DNA of 64,000 nucleotides from Robinsoniella peoriensis. Lineage in GTDB: Bacteria > Bacillota > Clostridia > Lachnospirales > Lachnospiraceae. The notes beneath the pieces are model-generated. The model was not told the DNA's origin. It ran no database searches and worked only from the letters and a program-made list of their open reading frames with translations. Where the stretch lies: NCBI RefSeq assembly GCF_042680125.1, contig NZ_JBHTNY010000019.1. One strand, given 5' to 3'. Both the position numbers and the translations under genes were made by a program. Positions 24,911-34,400 of the stretch are shown piece by piece; the first letter of the stretch is position 1, and each line of letters starts with the position of its first letter.

Positions 24911-26215
24911 ATGAAACAGTGGTTGGAGAAACAGTTTCAGTTGTCAAAGTACCACACGAATATGAAAACAGAGTTGATTGCAGGTGTTACAACTTTTGTT
25001 ACAATGGCGTATGTCTTGGCGACGGTTCCGAATATGTTAAGCTCTGCGGGACTGGATAAGCATGTGATGCTTACCGCAATGGTATTGTTAATTATTTTGA
25101 CAAGCGTGGCAATGGCAATTTTTACAAACCGTCCGTTTGCCCTGGCACCGGGACTTGGCAGTGTGGGAATTGTTACGGCAATGATCCAGAACGACGGAAT
25201 TTCCCCGGAGATCACAGCAGGTGTTATTTTTCTGAGCGGTGTATTGTTTATATTAGTTACATTTTTAGGACTTAGAGAAGCAGTTGTGAAAGTAATACCT
25301 ATGAGTCTTAAACATGCGGTAAGTGCCGGAATCGGTCTGTTTATTGCACTTTTAGGTGCAAAAAGCTGTGGGTTAATCATTGCAAATGAAAGCAAGAAAA
25401 GTCTTGCATTCGGGGATCTTGCATCTCCGGAAGTCATTGTAACTGTAATTGGATTTATTATTCTTCTGGTGATGAAGGTACGAAATATTGCAGGAGGGAT
25501 GATTCTGACCATATTAATTACTACAATTGTGGGAATCCCGTTCGGGGTCACAAAGCTGCCGGGAAGTATCATATCGATGCCTGCAAATATCGGAAGCCAG
25601 TTTTTAAACATTGATATTGCCGGAGCATTAAACTTTGCTTATATTCCATTTTTAATTGCACTTTTTGTTCCGGATTTCTTCTCTACTTTTGGAACAGTAC
25701 TGGGTGTTGGGGCAAAAGCCGGATATCTGGATAAGGATGGAAACCTGCCTGGAATAGACCGTTGTTTTAAAGTGGATGCAATCGCAACCAGTTTTGGAGC
25801 ACTATTTGGTATGCCAAGCATGACAACCTATCTGGAATCTTCTGCAGGAGTAGAGGCGGGTGGAAAAACCGGACTTACGGTAGTAGCAACTGCAGCCTGT
25901 TTCGCCCTTGCATTATTCTTTGCGCCGGTTGCATTAATGATACCGTCAGCAGCAACCGCACCGGTATTAATATATATTGGAATCGGAATGTTAAGTGCTA
26001 TGAAAAATATTAAATACGAAGAAATTACAGAAAGTATACCTGCATTTGTCTGCGTGACATTTACTATTTTTGCCAATAACATTGCAAATGGTATCTGCGC
26101 TGCAATTCCTACGTATTTTATTATGAAAATTGCATCAGGCAAGATCAGGGAAATATCCAAGGTAATGTATATTCTGGTAATTGTCTGCCTTTTATATTTT
26201 TATACCATTGTATAG
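24911..26215 (+). CDS. NCS2 family purine permease (AzgA-like)
   Basis: A 434-residue permease with 12-14 membrane segments. The opening KTELIAGVTTFVTMAYVLATVPNMLSSAG and the FALAPGLGSVGIVTAMI segment mark the AzgA-like branch of NCS2 transporters for adenine, guanine and hypoxanthine. The start follows AAAGGAGAGAAG. An adenine deaminase gene begins nine bases after its stop, so adenine uptake followed by conversion to hypoxanthine is the likely pathway. No purine riboswitch is visible in the leader. Confidence 0.9.
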   Translation: MKQWLEKQFQLSKYHTNMKTELIAGVTTFVTMAYVLATVPNMLSSAGLDKHVMLTAMVLLIILTSVAMAIFTNRPFALAPGLGSVGIVTAMIQNDGISPEITAGVIFLSGVLFILVTFLGLREAVVKVIPMSLKHAVSAGIGLFIALLGAKSCGLIIANESKKSLAFGDLASPEVIVTVIGFIILLVMKVRNIAGGMILTILITTIVGIPFGVTKLPGSIISMPANIGSQFLNIDIAGALNFAYIPFLIALFVPDFFSTFGTVLGVGAKAGYLDKDGNLPGIDRCFKVDAIATSFGALFGMPSMTTYLESSAGVEAGGKTGLTVVATAACFALALFFAPVALMIPSAATAPVLIYIGIGMLSAMKNIKYEEITESIPAFVCVTFTIFANNIANGICAAIPTYFIMKIASGKIREISKVMYILVIVCLLYFYTIV

Positions 26216-26224
26216 GGGACATAT

Positions 26225-27976
26225 ATGGAAAATGTGGATTTAATAATTCGTAATGCGAAAGTTTTTAACAGTTATCTGAAGTGTTTCCGGAAAGCAGATG
26301 TGTATGTTCTGGATGGAAAAATTTATTATGTTGATGTAAAAGATAATGAGAATACCATCCCATTAATTACTGCAAAAGAAGAGCTGGACGCTTCCGGCTA
26401 TTATATGATTCCAGGATTGATTGACATCCATATGCATATCGAAAGTTCCATGATGACGCCTCAGACGTTTGCCGGATATGCAGGAAAGTGCGGTGTCACT
26501 ACCGTGGTTTCAGAACCCCATGAAATGGCTAACATAAAGGGGTTATCGGGTATTTATGAAATGATCGCGGATGGGGAAAATGCACCGATTGATATCTTCT
26601 ATGGAATACCAAGCAGTGTACCATCTACGAATGAGGAGCTGGAGACTACAGGAGGTATAATTGACTGCCGGGCAATGAAAGAATTGTATGAGAAAAAAGA
26701 GGTAGTCTGCGTCGGTGAAATTATGAACTACAGGCAGATCATTCGGGAAAATGATCTGGAAATTACAAAATTTTTAAACTACCTTCATGAAGTTGATCCG
26801 AATTTTGTTATAGAAGGCCATTGTCCATCACTTACGGGATTAGACCTGGCAAAATTTCTTTATCTTGGCATTGACGGAGATCATACGGAGCATACGCTGG
26901 AAGAAATACGCCAGAGATTCGAAAATGGAATGTTTGTGGAATTGCAGGAGAAGATGTTAAGGCCGGAGATTCTGGATTATATCAGGGAAAACAGGCTATA
27001 TGAACATTGCGGATTTGTAACAGATGATACTATGGCGGACAAGCTGTATGAAGAAGGGCAGCTGAATAAGGTGATTGAGGAAGCAATCCGTATGGGCTTT
27101 CCCACAGAAGAAGCAATCTACTGCGGTACATATACCAATGCAAGACGCATGAATCTGAGAGACAGAGGGGTGATAGCACCTGGAAAAACAGCAGATTTTG
27201 CCCTGATTACCGGATTTCACAGTTTAGAACCGGATTATGTATATAAAGACGGACAGCTAATTGCATCCAAGGATCAGGAAAATGAAAATCATCCCGGAAA
27301 AGAACTGACTTCAGAGAACCGCCATTTTTTCCCGGAGGATTATTATCACAGCGTTCATATACCAGTACTTAGACCGGAAGATTTTTGGATTTGTGCGAAA
27401 CAGGAATCCGGAAATGTGTCTGTCAGAGTAATTGAAGTTTCAAACGGAAGAACGCAGACCAGTGAAAAAATAGTATCCATGCCTGTCAAAGATTATAAAA
27501 TCTGTTGGGAAGGAACCGGATGCCTCCTGGCAATGGTAGTGGAGCGGTACGGTAAAAATCAAAATATCGGTTATGGCTTTGTTACAGGGGATTGTCTGAA
27601 AGAGGGAGCAGCGGCAACAACCTATTTCCATGATCATCATAACTTATTTGTAGTTGGAGAAAATGTTGGGGATATGCAGGCTGCTGTGGAGAGAATCCAG
27701 TCGCTGCAGGGAGGGATTCTGACCGTTTATCAGGGAGAAATCAAAGCAGAGCTGCCGCTGCCGGTGGCGGGAATTCTATCGGATCAGCCAATTGAAGAAA
27801 TCGGACCGGCTCTTAAGAAAGTACACAACAGCCTGTTTCAGCTGGGTTATCGCCACTATAATCCGGTAATGTCCCTCTGCACATTGGGACTTCCCGTGAG
27901 CCCGGCACTGAAACTGACAGACAGAGGGCTGGTGGATGTTATAAAGGGAGAGATTGTAGATCTGGTGTGCAGTTAA
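26225..27976 (+). CDS. ade: Adenine deaminase
   Basis: A 583-residue adenine deaminase of the amidohydrolase superfamily, the usual size for the Ade/AdeC family. Metal-binding IDIHMHIESSMMTP is at about residues 67-80, VSEPHEMANI at about 99-108 and VIEGHCPSLTG near 199-209. It converts adenine to hypoxanthine and ammonia with a dimetal centre. It is in an operon with the NCS2 permease (nine-base gap) and is followed by a terminator. Confidence 0.95.
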   Translation: MENVDLIIRNAKVFNSYLKCFRKADVYVLDGKIYYVDVKDNENTIPLITAKEELDASGYYMIPGLIDIHMHIESSMMTPQTFAGYAGKCGVTTVVSEPHEMANIKGLSGIYEMIADGENAPIDIFYGIPSSVPSTNEELETTGGIIDCRAMKELYEKKEVVCVGEIMNYRQIIRENDLEITKFLNYLHEVDPNFVIEGHCPSLTGLDLAKFLYLGIDGDHTEHTLEEIRQRFENGMFVELQEKMLRPEILDYIRENRLYEHCGFVTDDTMADKLYEEGQLNKVIEEAIRMGFPTEEAIYCGTYTNARRMNLRDRGVIAPGKTADFALITGFHSLEPDYVYKDGQLIASKDQENENHPGKELTSENRHFFPEDYYHSVHIPVLRPEDFWICAKQESGNVSVRVIEVSNGRTQTSEKIVSMPVKDYKICWEGTGCLLAMVVERYGKNQNIGYGFVTGDCLKEGAAATTYFHDHHNLFVVGENVGDMQAAVERIQSLQGGILTVYQGEIKAELPLPVAGILSDQPIEEIGPALKKVHNSLFQLGYRHYNPVMSLCTLGLPVSPALKLTDRGLVDVIKGEIVDLVCS

Positions 27977-28021
27977 AAAACAGGGATCAAAGAGTAGAAA
28001 GTGAATAGAGAAGTAAAAAAG

Positions 28022-28065
28022 TACTCACAGTGAAGGTCTGGTGGATCTTTTCCGTGAGTATTTTT
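28022..28065 (+). terminator. Intrinsic terminator after ade
   Basis: TACTCAC (28022-28028) and GTGAGTA (28054-28060), then a T-run. Confidence 0.75.
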
Positions 28066-28312
28066 ATATGTTCTAAGAGCATGGGAGACTGGGGACAGGA
28101 CGAGCTGAGCTGGCTAAATATTAATGCGAAATAAAATAACTTTAAATAATTAGTTTCATATTAATAATACATAAAAATTGATCTGCTGGAAAATAAAGTT
28201 TTGCCAAGAGTATCAAGTATGGAAGAGCATTGAAAACCGGAAGGGGCACGGAATAATAAAAAATGCATATGATTCTATATAACGAATATTATATGGGTGG
28301 TGACTTTGTTTT

Positions 28313-28936
28313 ATGCATTTTTTATCTGCATTTTTATTTGCAATTTCCGCTAATCTGGATAATCTGACGATTGGCGTTGCATATGGTATAAAGCGTATTA
28401 AGATTGAGCCGGAAAGTAATCTGGTAATAGCGTGTATCACTGCGATTGGTACATTTTTGTCCATGTCTCTGGGATCGCTGTTTACAGAAATAATAAGCAC
28501 AGAGACAGCAAATCTGATTGGATCATCTATTCTGGTTTTTGTGGGTGGGCTGTTTATTGCTGAATTTATCTGGAAAGAGTTGATTTTGAAACGGGTTAAA
28601 GCTGAGGCAGAAGAAAAAAGGGAAAAGGATAAGACGTGGCTGAAAAAGAGCATGGAAGAAGGGGATAAGGACGGATCCGGCAATATTGATATGCGCGAGG
28701 CAGTTACATTGGCATTTGCGCTGACAGTAAATAATATAGGGCTTGGAATCGCAGGGAGCATTACCGGACTGTCCGTATTCTGGACGTCAGTGTTTACCCT
28801 TTTAATCAGCTATATTTTTATATCTGCAGGGCAGCGTTTTGGCAGGGGATGCTTGTCGAGATTATTTGGTAAATATGCAACGGTTGTCTCTGGTCTGATT
28901 ATTTTTGGTATGGGTTTATATGAAATGTTTGTCTAG
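28313..28936 (+). CDS. ytaF: YtaF-like sporulation membrane protein (MntP superfamily)
   Basis: A 207-residue protein with about six hydrophobic helices in two inverted halves (ISANLDNLTIGVAYGIKRIKI near the N-terminus, LTVNNIGLGIAGSITGLS in the second half), as in the MntP/YtaF superfamily. The loop between the halves contains a full 12-residue EF-hand-like calcium loop at residues 118-129 (DKDGSGNIDMRE). YtaF is known from Bacillus as a sporulation-associated membrane protein with unknown substrate; MntP relatives export Mn2+. The gene is preceded by GGTGGTGA. Its stop codon is the first part of repeat A. Confidence 0.85.
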   Translation: MHFLSAFLFAISANLDNLTIGVAYGIKRIKIEPESNLVIACITAIGTFLSMSLGSLFTEIISTETANLIGSSILVFVGGLFIAEFIWKELILKRVKAEAEEKREKDKTWLKKSMEEGDKDGSGNIDMREAVTLAFALTVNNIGLGIAGSITGLSVFWTSVFTLLISYIFISAGQRFGRGCLSRLFGKYATVVSGLIIFGMGLYEMFV

Positions 28937-29069
28937 AGCGTGTTTGAAAATTGGTTTCTGGCAGCTGTGCGTGACACTTTGTGGGAATTTGACCCGTATG
29001 AAGGACGTGTAGCGGGCTACGTAACCTGAATTTGGGGCAAATATGCCGCAAAGTGGGGCATGCAGATGG
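28933..29069 (+). repeat. Dispersed intergenic repeat A, copy 2
   Basis: This matches the reverse complement of 9-146 at roughly 85% identity. It starts on the ytaF stop codon and ends where the R-element relative begins. No open frame is shared between the copies, and the conserved blocks include a short hairpin around TAGCGGGCTA. Confidence 0.8.
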
Positions 29070-29075
29070 GGAAAG

Positions 29076-29240
29076 TGTACGGAAAGATGGGGAGTGCGGT
29101 AAGCCGGCGAAGCCTCAATGCTGTACTAGTACAGCATTGCACAAATAACTGTGAATATAGCATCCGCCTCTTTCCGAACACAACCTCCATCTAAAAAGCG
29201 TCCCTTCCCCGACAAAATCTAAATTAATAACCTGCTTTCC
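29076..29240 (-). repeat. Diverged or shortened relative of the R element
   Basis: Read on the minus strand this starts like the two R elements at 51713 and 52672: a GGGACGCTTTTTAGATGGAG block matches their GACGCTTTGTAGATGTAGG block, followed by CGGAAAGA, and the far end returns with TCTTTCCG. The conserved inner core is absent. In its place is a perfect 24-base palindrome around TGTACTAGTACA (29121-29144). Together with repeat A this fills the 311-base gap between ytaF and the GDPD gene. Confidence 0.65.
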
Positions 29241-29247
29241 ATTTTGT

Positions 29248-29973
29248 CTAAATATCTGAAAGCTCCCGGGCAATGTCCGGAAAATCTGTTATGATCGCTT
29301 CAACTCCCAGTTTTATTAATTTTTCCATGTGCTCTTTTGTATTGACTGTCCACACGTGCAGAGGAAGATTGTATTTCTTACAGTCCTGCAGAAAATCAGG
29401 ATACTGGAGAAGATAGATTGCAGGGTGCAAAGCATTAACCCCTATACTGTTTCCGTAGGCAGGAACATTTATCCAGCCGTCTTCATAGAGAAGTCCGGTT
29501 CTTATAGATGAATCCAGTTCTTTTAAATGTTTTAAGGTATAGTGATTAAAGGAGGAGTAAATAATCCGCTCTTCCATCTGCATCTCCCGGGCAAGATTCA
29601 ATGCTTTTTTCTCTATTCCGGGATAAAAACAGATACTGGTTTTAAGTTCAACATTAACGGTTAGGCCTGTGGGCTGAATCAATTCATACACTTCTTTTAA
29701 GGTGGGAATACATGCATTAGTAAATTCGGGATGAGTCCTGTTAAAACGTAATTGTTTTAGTTCCTTAAGGGTATAGTCTTTAATCCAGCCAGCTTTACCA
29801 GTGACACGATCAATCTTTTCATCATGAGCAACGACGATTTCCCCGTCTTTTGTCAGTTGTATATCCAGTTCAATACCATCTGCATTCTGGTGTATTGCAA
29901 GTTCAAATGCTTCCAGTGTATTTTCAGGCGCATAGCCGGAAGCGCCTCGATGCGCCCAAATCTTTGTTTTCAT
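29248..29973 (-). CDS. Glycerophosphodiester phosphodiesterase family protein
   Basis: A 241-residue cytoplasmic GDPD enzyme (UgpQ-like). The catalytic HRGASGYAPENTLEAF is at residues 8-23, the metal-binding ELDIQLTKDGEIVVAHDE at about 35-52, and VELK near 112. It hydrolyses glycerophosphodiesters to an alcohol and glycerol 3-phosphate. There is no signal peptide. A minus-strand promoter (TATAAT read at 30049-30044, TTGTAT 16 bases further) lies 70 bases upstream, so it is probably expressed alone. Confidence 0.92.
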   Translation of the reverse strand: MKTKIWAHRGASGYAPENTLEAFELAIHQNADGIELDIQLTKDGEIVVAHDEKIDRVTGKAGWIKDYTLKELKQLRFNRTHPEFTNACIPTLKEVYELIQPTGLTVNVELKTSICFYPGIEKKALNLAREMQMEERIIYSSFNHYTLKHLKELDSSIRTGLLYEDGWINVPAYGNSIGVNALHPAIYLLQYPDFLQDCKKYNLPLHVWTVNTKEHMEKLIKLGVEAIITDFPDIARELSDI

Positions 29974-30043
29974 AATACAACCTCACTAATTCACTAATAT
30001 ATTTTAGTTTTTCTATACTTCTGTGTATGAATGCTTTGGTTCA

Positions 30044-30071
30044 TTATAGTACTCTTTGGGATGAGATACAA
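30044..30071 (-). promoter_or_regulatory. Promoter of the GDPD gene
   Basis: On the minus strand TTGTAT (30071-30066), a 16-base spacer and TATAAT (30049-30044) precede the GDPD start. Confidence 0.6.
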
Positions 30072-31169
30072 TTATATTTTGTGGGCTGTTAATAAATAAT
30101 GCCTCCTGTACTTCGTCTGAACAGTGTCCTGCCCGATGGTGCTGATGCAGGTAGTCTTGCTTATCTGTTCATATACTAATGTACTGGGGCGTCCGGTACA
30201 GAAGCAGAACAGATGATAACTTGCCCAGATCATTAGAACCGGAACGAAAACCAGGTAAAGTGATCCAAAGCGCAATATGCACTGTTGCAGTGTAAGTGCT
30301 TTTTCACCATCGCTGGAAGTAACCCTGATTCGCAGCAGCCATTTTCCCGGAGTGTAACCATTTGTGAGGTAGGTACACACCACAAAGTAAAATACAGGCA
30401 GCATGAAGCAGGAAGCAAACTGGATCAGGAATAAGAACGGAGGGATAAATGTTGTCAGGATTACGGTCGGAACACCAATACAAGCCAGGATAACCCAGTC
30501 CAGGGTAAATGCAGCAAGCCTTCTGCAAAAAGAGACGTGTAACCCCTTTTCGTATGCAATTTTATCCAAACGTTCTCTGCTTGGCAGTAATTTCATAAAG
30601 ATAGCTGATGAAATATAACCAAGCATTCCACCGCTGGTGTTCAGCATCAGGTCATCTACATCGAACAGACGGTATCCGCGGGGATATATTCCGTATAATC
30701 CGCTTAACTGCGTAAGTTCAAAGAACAGGCTCAGAGAAAAGCTGACCAATAATACTTTTTTCCAGCTGCATCGGAAATAATACCGCAGGTAGGTACCGAG
30801 AGGCAAAAACAGCAGGATGTTAAAGATGACCTGCAAGAAGCAGTTTTGTGTCAGTGCACTTATCCAGGTTCCCGGTGAAGAGATTTGAAAAGTTGTTTCT
30901 CTTAAGAAGTCTCTTACAAACTGGAATGGAACCAGCTGAGTCTGAGGTCCTGTGTAGCCTGCCACCTCACTAACAGAGGGGAGCGGAAGTATTACAAGGA
31001 AATACATGCATAGCAGGTACAAAACAAAGGAATACGTGATAACGGATCGAAATAGCGGTATGGAACCGTATCTGCGGTATTGATAAATCATGTATGGAAA
31101 TGTAAATATAACAGCCAGCAGCGGAAAAACTGCGATGGCTTCTTTAATTGGGATCAGGTATATATTCAT
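30072..31169 (-). CDS. VanZ-RDD fusion membrane protein
   Basis: The start at 31169 (MNIYLIPIKEAI) follows AAAGGTGG; the frame is open 12 codons further without a site. The 365-residue protein joins two membrane domains: an N-terminal VanZ-like domain (about residues 1-190, with VLYLLCMYFLVILPLP and a conserved DVDDLMLNTSGGMLGY segment) and a C-terminal RDD domain (about 205-330, RRLAAFTLDWVILACIG and NGYTPGKWLLRIRV). VanZ-type proteins alter sensitivity to glycopeptides and lipoglycopeptides; RDD proteins are small transporters or ion exchangers of uncertain role. It is divergent from the giant GH43 gene and not in an obvious operon. Confidence 0.88.
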   Translation of the reverse strand: MNIYLIPIKEAIAVFPLLAVIFTFPYMIYQYRRYGSIPLFRSVITYSFVLYLLCMYFLVILPLPSVSEVAGYTGPQTQLVPFQFVRDFLRETTFQISSPGTWISALTQNCFLQVIFNILLFLPLGTYLRYYFRCSWKKVLLVSFSLSLFFELTQLSGLYGIYPRGYRLFDVDDLMLNTSGGMLGYISSAIFMKLLPSRERLDKIAYEKGLHVSFCRRLAAFTLDWVILACIGVPTVILTTFIPPFLFLIQFASCFMLPVFYFVVCTYLTNGYTPGKWLLRIRVTSSDGEKALTLQQCILRFGSLYLVFVPVLMIWASYHLFCFCTGRPSTLVYEQISKTTCISTIGQDTVQTKYRRHYLLTAHKI

Positions 31170-31476
31170 AATATAGCACCACCTTTCATGGCTTAATGAT
31201 ATCAAAATGAATCATTGTCTGCCATAATTGCAGCTTACATTTTAGGAATATAGCTTACAATTTTGTAAGTCAGAGATTTTTTGCCTTTACCATCAGACAT
31301 TATTAATAGAAAGAATAGGTACTTAAAATAAAGAAATGATAAAAAAGTGAAAAATACAAACAAAATATTGTAAAGAGAAACCGGAGTTTGTATGCTATGA
31401 TTTTCTATAAATATTAAAATTCCGGAAGGGTCTGGATGCATCTGGGTTCCCTGGGAAAAAAGAACGGAGGATTGTT
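31170..31476. promoter_or_regulatory. Divergent intergenic region, VanZ-RDD / GH43
   Basis: This 307-base AT-rich gap holds a near-palindrome CTTACAA-TT-TTGTAAG at 31254-31269 and two direct AGCTTACA repeats (31232 and 31252) exactly 20 bases apart, about two helical turns, which would suit an AraC/YesN-type regulator. I see no convincing riboswitch or small gene. The GH43 start is preceded by AACGGAGGA. Confidence 0.4.
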
Positions 31477-34400
31477 ATGAAGAGGAAGAAGGGGTTTGCC
31501 AGAGGAGTCAGTTTTATGCTGTCTATGGCATTGGTGTTAAACACAATTGTGATGCCCGTATCAGCAGCGGGACAAAACGCAGCAGCGCAGGTGACTGCCG
31601 GCGGACAGGTGCAGGAGACGAATGATAAGCAGCAGGGATATGGAGAAGCAGACCGAAATGAGCGCAGCGTTGTGATAAGGGCAGAAGAGAAGAAAGAAAA
31701 CCGTGTAACAGAAGACGGGATAGATCAAAAAGCGGAGACAGCACCAGGATCTGAAACAGATTCGGAAGCAGTGACAGATTCGGAAACAGTGACAGATTCG
31801 GAAACAGTGACAGATTCGGAAGCAGTGACAAATTCGAAAGCAGTGACAGATTCGGAAGCGGTGACAGATTCGGATGTAGAGACAGCTTCGGATGCAGAGA
31901 TAGCTCCAGGATCTGAAATAGATTGGGAAACAGAGATAGATTCAGCTACGGAGATAACTTCAGATACAGAGCCAGAATCAACCGACGGACAGGCAGCCAC
32001 ATCTGAAAGAAAAAAGGATACGGAAGCGGTAATACAATCAGAGGACGGGTCTGCTTTCGTACAGGAGCCTGAATACGTGTCTGATGTAAATACGGTAAAA
32101 GCGCTGGAGGACTTGGAACCGGGGCTGTTTGGCGAGATTTTTAATACCGAGGGATACCGTGGGGGTCCAATTGAACTTTTTAATTTTGAAAATAAAACAG
32201 GAGAACAGATTTTTCCTACCTTAAACGGACAGAACTTAAGGCCTATTTTTGATAAATATAATGGGAATAAGGGAGATGAGCAATTTGCTACGGCAAGATT
32301 CACCGGAAAGCTGAACGTAGAAAAAGCCGGGGATTATAAGTTCTACGGCTGGGGAGATGACGGATTCCGTATATGGATCGACGGAAAACTGGTCATCGAT
32401 TTCTGGGTACAGGAATGGGAAAAGGAACAGACAAGTAAAGCAGTTGCCTTAAGTAGCGGACTGCATGATATCAAGATTGAATACTTACAGGGATGGGGCG
32501 GCGCCGTATTGAAGCTTTCATGGGAGTCTGTAAATGCGGGTATAGCCAAGGAAGTGATTCCTGAAAAAGCTTATTATCATGCAAAAGCTCCGGCTGATGC
32601 GGGCTTAACAGCCCAGATCTATAAGGTAAGCGGAACACCTTCCAGTATTACGTCCTTTGGATTTGCAGGGGAACCGGTAAATCAGGTTTTACCAAACCTG
32701 GATGGCCGGGAAGGTTTAAAAGATGCAATTGAGCTAAGTAATGGAAGCAGTGAATATGCAACGGCTATTATCCACGGGTATATTACGCCTCAGGAGAGCG
32801 GTGACTATGAATTTGTAATGAACGGGGATGATGCTTTTCGTTTCTGGATGAATGACCAGTTGACGATTAATTCCTGGAAACTTCATTCCGACCAGACCAA
32901 GGTCAGTCAGCCAGTACATATGGAAAAAGGATTTCTTTACAAAATCCGTATTAATTATGCCCAGGCAGATGGAGATGCCAATTTGAATTTATCCTGGAAA
33001 AAGGATGGCGGACAGGCACAGGTTGTTCCGGCTGAGTGTTTTCGGCAGGCTGCAAAGGCAATCCAGGGAGAAACTGCAGCAGAAGACCAGCATGGACTTC
33101 TGGCTGAGGTGTATGGTGATATCTTCCTGGAAGAAAAAAAAGGTGAAGTAATTGCACCGGTACTTGACAAGACACTTTCCATTAAAAAAATATTATCCCA
33201 GTATAACGGATCGGAAGAATATGGTTCTTTTCGTTTTACCGGACAGGTAAACGCAGAAGAAGCAGGTGATTATACCTTTTATCTGATAGGAGATGATGGT
33301 TTCCGCCTTTGGGTAAATGATGAGCTGGCAATTGATTTCTGGGAATCCAAATGGGATAAGCAGCAGGAAAGCCAGCCAATCCATCTAAATGAAGGCAGAA
33401 ATGATATTCGCATTGAATACTTCCAGGGTTATGGCGGAGCTTATATTATGCTGGAATGGCTGAAACCCGGAGTAGAGGAAAAAGAAGTTATTCCAACGGA
33501 ATCCCTTTATCCGTCAAGTACAAAAAAAGGATTAATCGGAGAAATCTATCAGGAAAAGGGCGGTAATCAGGAAAAACTGGCTGAGGTAATGGCAAATGAG
33601 GTATCATCAGAGCAGTTTTCGGTAAATTCCCTGGTCAGCTACTACGAGGGAAATGAGAACGCGCCGGCAAAGGTAGAATTAAACGGTAAAATTAAACCAG
33701 ATGTATCCGGAACCTATGAATTGGCATTTGGATCTTCCGGTAACTATCAGGTGTATCTGAATGATGAAAAAATTATTTCTCAAAATGCGGGAAATGTGTA
33801 TAAAGAAACCCAAAGCCAAAAAGTAGAACTGGAAAAGGGAATCTATTATAATCTTACGATTATAGCAGAGAATCTGAATCTTAAGGAAGATATGAATTTA
33901 TCCTGGACACGGGATGGGGTAAAATCGGTGATTGGAGAAGATCAGTTGTATGCCCCGGAAGCAATGTGGTATGAAAGCGTTATGGCGAGAGAAAAATTAT
34001 ATGTGGGTCTCACAGAGGCAGTGAATCTTCGCAAAAATACGAAGGTAGGATCTGGTGAGGGTCAGATTGCGAAAGAGTATATGGATAAGTTCTCTGCAGT
34101 TGTAGATGAAGTAGCAGCAGATGCAAAAGACTTTGATATCATCGCATCTGTTCTGAAAGAAGATTCCAATAAGATCACCGATGCGGTGGCAGAATTTAAA
34201 TTAAATGTAATTCGTGCACAAAAAGGGGAAGCATTAACCCAGTTCAATAATGCACTCTATCAGGGACAGGATCCATTTATCAGCTATCATGACGGATATT
34301 ATTACTTTGTTTCGTCCAGTAACGATCCATCCCACAATAAAATGTATGTATCAAAATCAAAATCGCTGCTGGATCAGGGAGAAAAAGTAAGGATTTTTGA

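Noticed and set aside
31380..31476. c-di-GMP riboswitch before the GH43 gene.
   Set aside because: Some GG/CC-rich pieces occur (CCGGAAGGG, GGGTTCCCTGG), but the conserved aptamer motifs are not in order.
31759..31902. CRISPR array in the 18-bp repeats of the GH43 gene (and the 15-bp and 39-bp repeats elsewhere).
   Set aside because: The repeats are contiguous without unique spacers, and no cas genes are present.
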